Source of the DNA: Conexibacter sp. CPCC 205762
GTDB lineage: Bacteria > Actinomycetota > Thermoleophilia > Solirubrobacterales > Solirubrobacteraceae
Assembly (NCBI RefSeq): GCF_030646155.1
Contig: NZ_JAUTDN010000003.1
Span: forward strand, 1 to 64,000
Length of the DNA stretch: 64,000 nucleotides
Direction: 5' to 3'
Within the stretch, counting starts at the first letter, position 1. Each line of letters opens with the position of its first letter. The translations under genes were made by a program, and so were the position numbers. The notes under the pieces are model-generated. The model saw only the letters and a program-made list of their open reading frames with translations, had not been told where the DNA came from and searched no databases. Of the stretch, positions 44,454-53,144 are shown in pieces.

Positions 44454-44459
44454 TAGGTT
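44454..44459 (+). promoter_or_regulatory. -10 box of small secreted-protein gene (leaderless)
   Basis: TAGGTT lies 6 bases before the ATG at 44466, with no ribosome-binding sequence between. Confidence 0.4.
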
Positions 44460-44465
44460 GCTCGC

Positions 44466-44912
44466 ATGGCCCACCGCACCCTCTCCACCCTGCTCGCCGC
44501 CGTCGCGCTGCTGCTCGCGGCCGCCGCGCCGTCGCTCGCCGCGCTGCCGCGGGCGCTGACGCAGGAGCGCCCGGCGTTCGCCGTCAGACCGGCTCAGATC
44601 AGCTACACCGGCGACGGCACCGGCATCCTCGGCGGCCGGCGCAGCGGCGGCGACCGCTTCGGCCGCATCGCGTGGAGCGCCTGGACGCAGCGCTCCGCGC
44701 AGGGCCGCGGGCAGGTCTGGCTCAACGACTGCCGGCCCGACTGCGCCGGCGGCAGCTTCTCGCCGCGCCCGGTGCGGATCGTCCTCTCACAGCCGCGCGC
44801 GGGCAAGTTCCGCCTGCTGACGATCCGCTACCGCTACCGCGGCAAGCCGGTCCTCGACCGCCGCTCGGTCGAGCACCACGGCCGCTACTGGACCTACGGG
44901 ATCGCCCGCTGA
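44466..44912 (+). CDS. Small secreted protein of unknown function
   Basis: A 148-residue exported protein. Signal peptide LSTLLAAVALLLAAAAPSLA, then a domain with FAVRPAQISYTGDGTGILGG, a NDCRPDCAGG Cys pair and RPVRIVLSQPRAGKFRLLTI. No family is recognised; the domain looks all-beta. It converges on the LysE-type exporter gene. Confidence 0.75.
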   Translation: MAHRTLSTLLAAVALLLAAAAPSLAALPRALTQERPAFAVRPAQISYTGDGTGILGGRRSGGDRFGRIAWSAWTQRSAQGRGQVWLNDCRPDCAGGSFSPRPVRIVLSQPRAGKFRLLTIRYRYRGKPVLDRRSVEHHGRYWTYGIAR

Positions 44913-44923
44913 GCCGCTGACGC

Positions 44924-45547
44924 TCAGACGGCGCCGAGCAGCAGCGTCAGGCCGAGCGCGCACATGATCGCCGCGATCGCGCCGTCGAGCACGCGCCAGG
45001 CGGCGGGCCTGGCGAAGAGCGGGCGCAGCGTCGCCGAGCCATAGCCGAGCGCGCTGAACCAGATCACGCTGCCGCAGCCCATGCCGGCGGCGAACCACCA
45101 GCGCTGGTCGCCGTGGGCGTCGGCGGCGGTGCCGGCGAGCACGACCGTGTCGAGGTAGACGTGCGGGTTGAGCCACGTCAGCGCGAGCGTCGTCAGCAGG
45201 ATCGCGAGCGGGCCGCGCGCCGCGCGCGCGCCGTCGTCGCCGGCGGCCGCGCTGCCGCCGCGCCAGGCACGGCGGGCGGCGAAGACGGCGTAGGCGAGCA
45301 GGAAGGCGGCGCCGCCGATGCGCGCGCCGTCGGCGAGCGCGGGCGCGGCGTTCAGCAGCGCGCCGGCGCCGGCGACGCCGAGCGCGATCAGCAGCACGTC
45401 GGAGGTCGCGCAGACGGCGACGACGACGCCGCGGTGCTCGCGCAGCAGGCCCTGCCGCAGCACGAAGGCGTTCTGGGCGCCGATCGCGACGATCAGCGAG
45501 AGGCCGAAGGTGAGACCGGCGACGGCGGCGAGCAGGGCGGAGGACAT
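44924..45547 (-). CDS. LysE/ArgO-family amino-acid exporter
   Basis: A 207-residue membrane protein with five or six spans. The N-terminal IVAIGAQNAFVLRQGLLREH block and TWLNPHVYLDTVVLAG are hallmark LysE/ArgO motifs. It exports basic amino acids such as arginine or lysine. It is divergent from an ArgP-like LysR gene, the usual arrangement, with a 73-base spacer. Confidence 0.93.
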   Translation of the reverse strand: MSSALLAAVAGLTFGLSLIVAIGAQNAFVLRQGLLREHRGVVVAVCATSDVLLIALGVAGAGALLNAAPALADGARIGGAAFLLAYAVFAARRAWRGGSAAAGDDGARAARGPLAILLTTLALTWLNPHVYLDTVVLAGTAADAHGDQRWWFAAGMGCGSVIWFSALGYGSATLRPLFARPAAWRVLDGAIAAIMCALGLTLLLGAV

Positions 45548-45607
45548 CGGCGCCAGATGGTGCGGCGCCCACCCGATGAAGTCCAGCGAAAGTTTCTGCT
45601 GTACCTG

Positions 45608-45613
45608 TAGCGT
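45608..45613 (+). promoter_or_regulatory. -10 box of lysR gene (leaderless)
   Basis: TAGCGT lies 7 bases before GTG 45621. No Shine-Dalgarno sequence is visible. Confidence 0.4.
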
Positions 45614-45620
45614 TGCTTCA

Positions 45621-46514
45621 GTGGGCGGCTACGACTCGCAGCAGCTGCGCGCGCTTGCCGCGATCGCCGACGCCGGCTCGCTCGACGCCGCCGCGAGCGC
45701 GCTGGCGCTGACGCCGTCGGCGGTCAGCCAGCGGCTGCGCGCGCTCGAACGCGCCTGCGGCCAGGTGCTGGTCGTGCGCAGCCGGCCGATCGCGCTGACG
45801 GCAGCCGGCGAGGCGGTGCTGCGGCTGGCGACGCAGGTCGCGCTGCTGGAGGAGGAGACGCACCGCGAGCTGGCGGGCGAGCAGGCCGGCGCGGCGGCGC
45901 GCACGCCGCTGGCGGTCGCCGTCAACGCCGACTCGCTCGCGACCTGGTTCCTGCCGGCGGTCGCGCCGCTGGCGGACGCGATCGAGCTGCGGGTCCAGCG
46001 CGAGGACGAGGGTCTGACCTCGGAGCTGCTGCGCCGCGGCGTCGTGATGGCGGCGGTGACGACGCAGGCCGAGCCGGTCGCCGGCTGCGAGTCGACCGCG
46101 CTCGGGGTGATGCGCTACCGGCCGATGGCGGCGCCGGGCTTCGCGCGGCGGTGGTTCGCCGGCGCCGACGCCGACGCCTTCCGCCACGCCCCCGTCGTCA
46201 CCTTCGACGCCGCCGACCAGCTCCAGCAGCGCTTCCTGCGGCGGCAGACCGGCGCCGACCCGCGGCCGCCGTTCCACCTCGTGCCCGCCTCGGCCGATTA
46301 CCTGCGCGCGATCGAGCTGGGCTTCGGCTGGGGGCTCGTGCCGGAGCCGCAGCTCGCCGGGCGGGCCGCCGACTACGACGGCCTCGTCGCGCTCACGCCC
46401 GACCACCTCGACGTCGCGCTGCACTGGCAGCGCTGGTCGCTGCGCACCGCCTCGCTGAGAGCCCTCACCGTCGCCGTCCTGACCGCCGCCCGCAGCGAGC
46501 TGCGTCAGCCCTGA
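45621..46514 (+). CDS. LysR-family regulator, ArgP/LysG-like
   Basis: A 297-residue LysR regulator. The helix-turn-helix reads QLRALAAIADAGSLDAAASALALTPSAVSQ (given in part) with RLRALERACGQVLVVRSRP; the effector domain includes AVAVNADSLATWFLPAV, characteristic of ArgP/LysG. It should activate the divergent exporter gene when cytoplasmic arginine or lysine is high. GTG start supported by the -10 box at 45608. Its end overlaps the GNAT gene convergently by 10 bases. Confidence 0.92.
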   Translation: MGGYDSQQLRALAAIADAGSLDAAASALALTPSAVSQRLRALERACGQVLVVRSRPIALTAAGEAVLRLATQVALLEEETHRELAGEQAGAAARTPLAVAVNADSLATWFLPAVAPLADAIELRVQREDEGLTSELLRRGVVMAAVTTQAEPVAGCESTALGVMRYRPMAAPGFARRWFAGADADAFRHAPVVTFDAADQLQQRFLRRQTGADPRPPFHLVPASADYLRAIELGFGWGLVPEPQLAGRAADYDGLVALTPDHLDVALHWQRWSLRTASLRALTVAVLTAARSELRQP

Positions 46515-47041
46515 GCGGCCGCGCCCGGGTCGCGCAGCTCGCCCGCGAGCAGGTCCATCAGCAGGCCGTCGTGCCACGTCCCGTCGAGGCCGCGCTCGTA
46601 CTGGCGCAGCAGCCCGACCGGTCTGAAGCCGATCTTCGCGTAGACCGAGATCGCGACCGCGTTGTCGGCCGCCGGGTCGATCGTCAGGCGGTGGTGGCCG
46701 CGCCGCTCCAGCAGGAAGCGCGCGAGCGCGACGAGCGCGTCGGTGCCGACGCCGCGGCCGTGCACGCCCGGGTCGACGGCGATGTCGATGCCGGCGTGGC
46801 GGTACTGCGGCGTCGTCTCCTCCCAGCTCTGGATCAGACCGGCGACGCTGCCGCCATCCTCCGGCAGGACGATCGCGTAGCTGGTCTCGTTCTCCTGCGG
46901 CTCGATCAGATCGCCGAGGTCGTCCTCCTGCTCGCCCCACCAGCGCAGCACGCCCGGGTGGGCGAGGATCGCCCGCAGCGCCGGCACGTCGTCGCGCGTG
47001 ACCGGCCGCAGCAGCACCTGCCGTCCAGAGATCGTCTCCAT
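46505..47041 (-). CDS. GNAT acetyltransferase, AAC(6')-I-like
   Basis: A 178-residue GNAT protein of the RimJ/AacA4 type: VLLRPVTRDDVPALRAILAH, WWGEQEDDLGD, GIDIAVDPGVHGRGVGTDAL (the acetyl-CoA loop) and ISVYAKIGFRPVGLLRQYER. It resembles aminoglycoside 6'-acetyltransferases in length and block order, but resistance cannot be claimed; housekeeping relatives exist. The start ATG has no strong ribosome site. Confidence 0.85.
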   Translation of the reverse strand: METISGRQVLLRPVTRDDVPALRAILAHPGVLRWWGEQEDDLGDLIEPQENETSYAIVLPEDGGSVAGLIQSWEETTPQYRHAGIDIAVDPGVHGRGVGTDALVALARFLLERRGHHRLTIDPAADNAVAISVYAKIGFRPVGLLRQYERGLDGTWHDGLLMDLLAGELRDPGAAAQG

Positions 47042-47104
47042 CGGCTGAAGTCTGCCCCCTGACGAGCGGTGTTGCGACCGCCCGAAGCTGGGCAGGGCCC
47101 GCCC

Positions 47105-47860
47105 ATGACCCATTCGAACTCACGTCTGTTCCTATTCCTGGCGAGCGCCACCGCGGCAGCCGCATTCGGCGTCGCGACGCTGCCAGACGCCGCCGCGGCG
47201 GCGACCCGCTACGAGACCGAGGGGACCTACGGGACCGTTCGCAACGGCCCCGGCGGCGACCTCGCCTCCGGCTACGTGCTCGGCAACCTCTACGCCAGCT
47301 CCGGCGCCGGACCGAACGTCGGCGGGACCGAGCACTTCGACCTGATCCGCAAGAGCGCCGACGGCAACTGGGGCTACGGCTACGCGTACGGCCACTACGG
47401 CACGTGGGGCGGCGGCCACTGCGGCTGGGTGCTGATGGACGGGATGCACAACACCGGCACGACGACCTCGGCCTCCTGCCCGCCGGTCGGCGCCGACACG
47501 CCCAGCGACGACGCGCTCGACGCGAGCAGCCTCTTCAAGCCGGGCACGTGGGTCTCCGGCACCGGCGGCGGCACCGTCCAGCCGGCGGTGATCGTCAGCT
47601 GCGGCAACCCGTACGCGTATGGCAACTACGACCCCGCGACCGGCACCTTCGCGAACAAGTACCCGGTGGCGCTGCCGGCCGGCCGCGGCACGAGCGGCCA
47701 TGCCGGCGTCAGCTCCGGCTACAGCGGCTTCGGCACGCGCTACCAGACGGCCGACGGCAGGGCCTGGCTGATCAAGGACACCGAGAGCCCGGCCGGCGGC
47801 GGCGTGTACACGGTGCCGAACTGGCACTTCGTGCGCTCGGAGTGCATCCAGCGCTTCTAG
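47105..47860 (+). CDS. Secreted protein of unknown function
   Basis: A 251-residue exported protein. A signal peptide (LFLFLASATAAAAFGVATLP) is followed by Gly/Tyr-rich sequence with SH3-like character: TYGTVRNGPGGDLASGYV, GNWGYGYAYGHYGTWGGGHC, and the C-terminal GVYTVPNWHFVRSECIQRF. Four Cys may form two disulfides. It may be a surface or cell-wall-binding protein; no catalytic motif is seen. It precedes the ABC-F gene by 22 bases. Confidence 0.75.
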   Translation: MTHSNSRLFLFLASATAAAAFGVATLPDAAAAATRYETEGTYGTVRNGPGGDLASGYVLGNLYASSGAGPNVGGTEHFDLIRKSADGNWGYGYAYGHYGTWGGGHCGWVLMDGMHNTGTTTSASCPPVGADTPSDDALDASSLFKPGTWVSGTGGGTVQPAVIVSCGNPYAYGNYDPATGTFANKYPVALPAGRGTSGHAGVSSGYSGFGTRYQTADGRAWLIKDTESPAGGGVYTVPNWHFVRSECIQRF

Positions 47861-47882
47861 TCCGTCAACATGCAGGGCCGCG

Positions 47883-49688
47883 ATGGCCGCCGCTCCCCGC
47901 AATCTCGTCAACCTCAAGTCCGTCGGCAAGGGCTACGGCAGCCGTGAGGTGCTCGACGACGTCACGCTCGGCGTCAACGCCGGCGACCGGATCGGGATCG
48001 TCGGCCTCAACGGCGGCGGCAAGTCGACGCTGCTGAAGCTGATCGGCGGCAGCGAGCAGCCCGACCGCGGCCAGGCGACGCGGCTGACCGGCCTGCACCT
48101 CGCGACGATCGCCCAGGCCGACGAGCTGGACGGCTCAAAGAGCGTCCGCGACCAGCTCGTCGGCGGCCGCGCCGATCACGAGTGGGCCGCCGACGCGCGC
48201 TTCCGCACCGTCCTCGACGGCCTCCTCGGCGGCGTCGAGATGAGCCGCTTCCCGCAGGGCCTCGACACGCCCGTCGAGCCGCTGTCGGGCGGCGAGCGGC
48301 GGCGGATCGCGCTCGCGAAGCTGCTGCTCGGCGAGCCCGACCTGCTGCTGCTGGACGAGCCGACCAACCACCTCGACGTCGAGGGCGTCGACTGGCTCGC
48401 GCGCCACCTCGCGGCGCGCAGAGGGTCGATGGTCGTGATCACCCACGATCGCTGGTTCCTCGACGCCGTCTGCACGCACACGTGGGAGGTCGTCGACGGC
48501 AACGTCCACCAGTACGAGGGCGGCTACGCGGCCTACGTGCTGGCGCGCGCCGAGCGCGACCGCCAGGCGGCGACGCGCGAGGAGAAGCGCGTCCAGCTCG
48601 TGCGCAAGGAGCTGGCCTGGCTGCGCCGCGGGCCGCCGGCGCGGACCTCCAAGCCGAAGTTCCGGATCGAGGCCGCCAACGCCCTGATAGCCGACGAGCC
48701 GGCCGCGCGCGACACCGTCGAGCTGCTCAGATTCGCCAGCGCGCGGCTCGGCGGCAAGGTGCTCGACGCCGAGGAGGTCTCGCTCGCCTACGGCGACAAG
48801 GTGCTGCTGCGGAGCGCGACCTGGCGCCTCGGTCCGGGCGACCGCGTCGCGCTCGTCGGCGTCAACGGCTCCGGCAAGACGACGCTCGTGAAGCTGCTCG
48901 CCGGCGAGCTGGAGCCGAGCAGCGGCGTCGTCGAGCGGGGGCAGACGGTCAGACTGGCGCACCTGTCGCAGGACGCGGTCGAGCTGGACGGCAGCCTGCG
49001 CGTGCTGGAGTCGCTGGAGCGCGTGCGCGGGCGGATCCAGCTCGGCGACGGCGCCGAGCTGACCGCCGGCCAGCTGTGCGACCGCTTCGGCTTCCGCGGC
49101 GCGAAGGCGCGCACCTTCGTCAGGGACCTCTCCGGCGGCGAGCGCCGGCGGCTGCAGCTGATGCGGCTGCTGATGGGCGAGCCGAACGTGCTGCTGCTGG
49201 ACGAGCCGACCAACGACCTCGACGTCGACACGCTGACGGCGCTGGAGGACCTGCTCGACGGCTGGCCCGGCACGCTCGTCGTCGTCTCCCACGACCGCTA
49301 CTTCGTCGAGCGCGTGACCGACAACGTCTACGCGCTCGGCCTCGACGGCAAGGTCCGCCACCTGCCGCGCGGGATCGAGCAGTACCTGGAGGAGCGGCAC
49401 GCCGAGGGCGCGCCGGTCGCGACGCGCGCGAGAGCCGCCGCGGCCCCCGCCGCGAGACCGGCGCTCGGCGGCGGCGAGGCGCGCGCGCTGCGCAAGGAGG
49501 TCCAGCGGCTGGAGCGGGCGCTGGAGAAGATGGACGCGCGCGAGGCCGACCTGCACCAGCGGATGGCGACCGCCGCGACCGACCCCGGCGCGCTGCGCGA
49601 GCTGGGCGACGAGCAGACCGCGATGGCGAGCGAGCGCGACGAGCTGGAGGCCGCCTGGATGGAGGCCTCCGAGACGCTCGAAGGCTGA
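47883..49688 (+). CDS. ABC-F family ATPase (Uup-like)
   Basis: A 601-residue soluble ABC-F protein with two ATPase domains: Walker A GLNGGGKST and GVNGSGKTT, two LSGGERRR signatures, two LLLDEPTN Walker B motifs, a linker with KRVQLVRKELAWLRRG, and a C-terminal coiled coil (EVQRLERALEKMDAREADLH), as in Uup. ABC-F proteins act at the ribosome or on branched DNA; Uup-type members affect translation and DNA repair. No membrane partner is expected. Confidence 0.93.
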   Translation: MAAAPRNLVNLKSVGKGYGSREVLDDVTLGVNAGDRIGIVGLNGGGKSTLLKLIGGSEQPDRGQATRLTGLHLATIAQADELDGSKSVRDQLVGGRADHEWAADARFRTVLDGLLGGVEMSRFPQGLDTPVEPLSGGERRRIALAKLLLGEPDLLLLDEPTNHLDVEGVDWLARHLAARRGSMVVITHDRWFLDAVCTHTWEVVDGNVHQYEGGYAAYVLARAERDRQAATREEKRVQLVRKELAWLRRGPPARTSKPKFRIEAANALIADEPAARDTVELLRFASARLGGKVLDAEEVSLAYGDKVLLRSATWRLGPGDRVALVGVNGSGKTTLVKLLAGELEPSSGVVERGQTVRLAHLSQDAVELDGSLRVLESLERVRGRIQLGDGAELTAGQLCDRFGFRGAKARTFVRDLSGGERRRLQLMRLLMGEPNVLLLDEPTNDLDVDTLTALEDLLDGWPGTLVVVSHDRYFVERVTDNVYALGLDGKVRHLPRGIEQYLEERHAEGAPVATRARAAAAPAARPALGGGEARALRKEVQRLERALEKMDAREADLHQRMATAATDPGALRELGDEQTAMASERDELEAAWMEASETLEG

Positions 49689-49763
49689 CGGTCGTCCGCA
49701 GTTTGCGGGCGTTCGCGGCGGCGGCGCGCCGCGCGTGGGCGCGGCCTGCGACCCTGTGCGGCG

Positions 49764-50984
49764 ATGGCAGACGTCGATTCGCTCCAGAACTCCGAGGAGG
49801 CCGTGGCGCAGCAGCGTCAGGAGGCCGCCGAGAAGGCCCGCGAGGCCGCGCTCGAGCAGCTGCGCAAGGCGCCGCTCGCCGACACCGCCCTGAAGACGCA
49901 GCGCCGCGTCGAGGCGAAGCTCGACCAGGTCAGAAACTCGACCAACATGCGCGAGGGCCCGCTGCCGGAGGTCGAGGAGCTGGCGATCTCGCTGCTGGAG
50001 ACCGGTCTGCTGCACCCGCCGCTGGTGCGCGAGACCGGCGACGAGGCGATCCCCTACGAGCTGGTCGCCGGCTTCCGCCGCGTCGCCGCGATGCGGCTCG
50101 TCGACGAGGCCGAGGGCGAGCCGCGCACGTGGGCCTTCGACCTGCGCGTCGGGATGAGCCGGCGCGAGGCGCTGACGCTCCAGTTCGCCGAGAACTTCCA
50201 CCAGAGAAAGCCCGAGCCGATCATGTTCGCCCGCGCCGTGCGGCAGATCATGATCGAGGACCCGGCGCTGACGGCGGCCGAGGTCTCGCGCCTCACCGGC
50301 GCCCCGGCCGACTGGACGCGCGGCGCGCTGAAGCTGCTCGACCTGCCGGCGATCGCCGACCGCGTCGAGGCCGGCGACCTCGCCTTCACCGCCGCCGACA
50401 TGGTCCGGCGCGCGATCTCGACCGGCCGCGTGGACGAGAGAGAGGGCGTCGAGCTGGCGCAGAAGGCCGCCGACGGCGAGATCACGACCGGCGAGCTGAG
50501 AAGAGCGGTCGGCTACGTGCCGCCGAAGCCGGAGGGCTACGACGAGCTGGCGAGCGAGCTCGACAGAGCCCGCTGGGAGGCGAGACAGAACGGCGCCGCC
50601 GACCGCGCCGCCGACGCCGACCAGCGCGACTGGGAGTCCGGCGGCCACGTGCAGGATCCCGGCTACGGCGCGAACGCGAGCGGCGCCGGCCCGGTCGACC
50701 CGGCCGCCGGCGGCGCCCGCCCCGACACGAGCGGCGGCCAGAGCGCGGAGGAGGCCGAGCGGCGCGCCTCCGAGCTGGACGCCTACCTGCTCGGCCGCGT
50801 CCTCAACGACCTCGCCGACGACTACCGCGAGCTGCTCGGCATCGTCGACGACGGCGAGTCGTTCCAGTACGCCTTCGCGCTGCGGCCGTACGAGCGCGTC
50901 GCGGCGCTGCGGATGCTGGCGAGAAAGCTGCTCGAGTCCGACCCCAACCCGCCGGCCGAGCTGAGCCACCTGGCGCGGGCCTGA
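49764..50984 (+). CDS. Orphan ParB-like nuclease/CTPase-domain protein
   Basis: A 406-residue protein with a Glu/Ala-rich N-terminal helix, then a ParB/Srx-type domain: LAISLLETGLLHPPLVRE, YELVAGFRRVAAMRL, LTLQFAENFHQRKPEPIMFA, and a helix-turn-helix region LTAAEVSRLTGAPADWTRGAL. A Gly/Ala-rich linker and a C-terminal helical domain follow. Chromosomal ParB normally sits with ParA; no parA is here, so this is a paralogue, perhaps a transcription factor or nucleoid protein. Arg codons include AGA in 8 of about 42 positions. Confidence 0.85.
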   Translation: MADVDSLQNSEEAVAQQRQEAAEKAREAALEQLRKAPLADTALKTQRRVEAKLDQVRNSTNMREGPLPEVEELAISLLETGLLHPPLVRETGDEAIPYELVAGFRRVAAMRLVDEAEGEPRTWAFDLRVGMSRREALTLQFAENFHQRKPEPIMFARAVRQIMIEDPALTAAEVSRLTGAPADWTRGALKLLDLPAIADRVEAGDLAFTAADMVRRAISTGRVDEREGVELAQKAADGEITTGELRRAVGYVPPKPEGYDELASELDRARWEARQNGAADRAADADQRDWESGGHVQDPGYGANASGAGPVDPAAGGARPDTSGGQSAEEAERRASELDAYLLGRVLNDLADDYRELLGIVDDGESFQYAFALRPYERVAALRMLARKLLESDPNPPAELSHLARA

Positions 50985-50998
50985 GCCCGGCCGCCGAC

Positions 50999-51025
50999 GC
51001 TGCCGCGGCTCAGCGCCGCGGCAGC
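50999..51025. terminator. Bidirectional hairpin terminator
   Basis: GCTGCCGCGG and CCGCGGCAGC form a perfect 10-base stem with a 7-base loop between the convergent parB-like and SecD-domain genes, overlapping the end of the latter. There is no T-run. Confidence 0.6.
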
Positions 51026-52563
51026 AGCTCGATCAGCCTCGGTATCGGCCCGCTCTGCAGCAGCAGCGCCAGCTGATCCGCGTCGCCGGCCGTGGAGCCG
51101 CCCCGGATCGCCAGCCCGTTCTGACCGTCGATCCCGTCCGGGAGCCGGTTCGGATCGATCGACGGCACCGACAGCAGGCGGCCGCCGAGCACGAGCGCGA
51201 TGTGCTGCGCGACCTCCGCGGAGCTCGCCCCCGGCAGCGCCAGCGACTGCCCGCGCTGCGAGACGGCGCGCGTGAGGTCGTGCAGCCGCTGCTGCCCGCG
51301 CGCGTCGAAGCGCACCGTCACCTGCGGCTGCCCGCTGGTCGAGCCGACCTCGGCGCCGCGCACGTCGGCGCCGGTCAAGGCCGCCTCCCCGCGCAGCACG
51401 AAGAAGCGCGCGCGGGGGTCGTTGCGCGCGAGCGGCGCACTGCGACCGCCGGGGAGCGCCTGGACGACGCGCGCGCCGTCGCCGACGCCGCGGGCGAGCC
51501 CTCTCGCCGTCAGCAGCGTCACCCTGCTGCCCTCGCCGGCGAGCCGGCTGACGCGCTCCGCCGCTCTCGATCCCGCCGCCTGCGCCGCCGCGACCGTGCG
51601 GCCGTCCGCCAGCAGCACGCTCTGCTCCCAGTCGAGCAGCTCCAGCCGCCCCGGCGCCAGCAGCGCGCGCACCGCGACCGCGTCGGGGCTGCTGCCCGCG
51701 ACGTCGACGGTGAGGCGGCTGCCGAAGCCCATCGCCTGCACGCTCGCGCCGGGGAGCGCGAGCCGCCGCAGCGCGCTCTCGGCGGCTGCGACCGCCCCGT
51801 CGCCCGTGGCGGTCGCGTAGGAGTACCGCCGCCAGCCCGGCTGACGCTCCGGCGCGAAGGCGCCGATCTCCAGCCGCTGCGGCTGCGAGCGCCCGCCGCC
51901 GATCGACGTCGAGCCGTTCGGCCGCGGGTCGATCTCGACCTCGCTGGCGCCCGCCAGCGGCAGCTCGACGGCGAACGGGCTGACCGCGACCGCGGTCGCC
52001 GCGTCGGCCCCGAGTCTGACGCTGTCGGAGAGCGGGCCGACGGTCGTCCGCGGCCCTCCGCCGCCGGGCGCGAGCACGTGGATCGCCACCTGCACGCCCT
52101 CCGCCGCGAGCCCGCTGACGACGACGCGGTCGCCGGACCGCTGCGCCTGGACCCAGGCGGCGCCGGAGCCGAGCTGCTCGCTCAGCGCCGGCAGCGTGCC
52201 GCAGATCGTGTTGCCCTCGGGGCTGCGGTCGTCGTCGCGATGGGCGCAGACGACCCGCCCGCCGAGCAGGCTCAGGAGCGCCGGGCCGTGCTCGGCGACG
52301 TGCCTGCCGAAGCGCTCTCTCGCCGGCTGCGACGGCGCGTCGCCGCCCGCGAACGGCTGCGCGGCGACGACCGCCGTCACGAGCAGCAGCGTCAGCGCCG
52401 CGCCGGCCGCGCGCTGGAGCTGCCGGCGTCGGCGCCGGCGGCGCTGCGCCTGGGCCGCGTCGATCAGGCGCGCGCCGATGCGCGCGAGCGGATCGGCGGA
52501 GCCGTGGCTGTCGGAGCCGTGGCCGTCGGTGCCGGCCGTGGTCGGGTCGTCCCGCTCGCTCAT
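51010..52563 (-). CDS. Membrane protein coupled to ECF sigma factor, with SecD-P1-like outer domain
   Basis: A 517-residue protein: cytoplasmic N-terminal about 70 residues (DPLARIGARLIDAAQAQRRR), one span (AAGAALTLLLVTAVVAAQPF), then a large outer part. The last 270 residues match the P1 ectodomain of SecD block for block: LLAPGRLELLDWEQSVLL, VTVRFDARGQQRLHDLTR, QHIALVLGGRLLSVPSIDP, LPDGIDGQNGLAIRGG and QLALLLQSGPIP. There is no multi-span SecD membrane part, so it is not a translocase. The ATG overlaps the sigma-factor stop (ATGA), the position usual for an anti-sigma factor. An anti-sigma role is inference; no ZAS zinc motif is seen. Confidence 0.8.
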   Translation of the reverse strand: MSERDDPTTAGTDGHGSDSHGSADPLARIGARLIDAAQAQRRRRRRRQLQRAAGAALTLLLVTAVVAAQPFAGGDAPSQPARERFGRHVAEHGPALLSLLGGRVVCAHRDDDRSPEGNTICGTLPALSEQLGSGAAWVQAQRSGDRVVVSGLAAEGVQVAIHVLAPGGGGPRTTVGPLSDSVRLGADAATAVAVSPFAVELPLAGASEVEIDPRPNGSTSIGGGRSQPQRLEIGAFAPERQPGWRRYSYATATGDGAVAAAESALRRLALPGASVQAMGFGSRLTVDVAGSSPDAVAVRALLAPGRLELLDWEQSVLLADGRTVAAAQAAGSRAAERVSRLAGEGSRVTLLTARGLARGVGDGARVVQALPGGRSAPLARNDPRARFFVLRGEAALTGADVRGAEVGSTSGQPQVTVRFDARGQQRLHDLTRAVSQRGQSLALPGASSAEVAQHIALVLGGRLLSVPSIDPNRLPDGIDGQNGLAIRGGSTAGDADQLALLLQSGPIPRLIELLPRR

Positions 52564-53138
52564 CGCATCCGCTCCTCTCTCAACGCCGCCATCCGCAGGC
52601 CGACGCGGCGCAGCCCGCGGTGGACCCGCGCGCGCACGTTCTCCTCGCTCGTCGCGAAGCGCTCCGCCAGCTCGTCGTAGCCGCGCTCGTCGACGACCCG
52701 CGCCAGCACCGCCGCGCGCTGCGTCTCCGGCAGGTCGCCGACGAGCCTCAGCGCGAGCGCCCCGTCCGCCTCGGCGCTCAGCCGCCGCTCGACGCTCGTC
52801 AGCTCGTCCTCGCTGAACGCCAGCTCGCTGATCCCGAGCCGCTGCAGCGCCGCGTCGGCGGTGCGCGCCCGCCGCTGCGAGTCGATCAGCTTGTGGTTCG
52901 CGATCCCGAACAGCCACGCCCGCACCGGCGCCTCGCCCGCGCGGTAGCGGTGGGCCGACTGCAGCGCCGCGGCGAACACCTCGGCGGTCAGGTCGAGCGC
53001 CTGCTCGGTCGAGCGCGTGCGCGAGCGCAGGTAGGCGAGCACCGCCGGCGCGTGCCGCTCATAGACCGGCCCGAAGGCGGCCGGGTCGCGGCGCGTGGCG
53101 GCCAGCAGCCGCTCGTCGGATTGGTCGTCTCGCCCCAT
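52560..53138 (-). CDS. ECF-type RNA polymerase sigma factor
   Basis: A 192-residue sigma-70 family ECF factor. Region 2 reads FGPVYERHAPAVLAYLRSR and RAWLFGIANHKLIDSQRRAR; region 4 reads LPETQRAAVLARVVDERGY and YDELAERFATSEENVRARVH. It directs RNA polymerase to stress promoters and is coupled by ATGA to the SecD-domain membrane protein, its likely partner. A GGTTCC/GGAACC inverted repeat lies just before its ATG. Confidence 0.93.
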   Translation of the reverse strand: MGRDDQSDERLLAATRRDPAAFGPVYERHAPAVLAYLRSRTRSTEQALDLTAEVFAAALQSAHRYRAGEAPVRAWLFGIANHKLIDSQRRARTADAALQRLGISELAFSEDELTSVERRLSAEADGALALRLVGDLPETQRAAVLARVVDERGYDELAERFATSEENVRARVHRGLRRVGLRMAALREERMR

Positions 53139-53144
53139 CTACAC

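Noticed and set aside
46505-47041. Aminoglycoside resistance gene
   Set aside because: Block order resembles AAC(6')-I, but many GNAT proteins of this shape have other substrates; resistance cannot be called from sequence by eye.
49764-50984. Replication origin or partition locus from the ParB-like gene
   Set aside because: There is no parA, dnaA, gid or parS-like 16-base palindrome nearby, so it is treated as a paralogue.
51010-52563. SecD translocase subunit
   Set aside because: Only the P1-like part is present; the six-span membrane domain and a SecF partner are missing.
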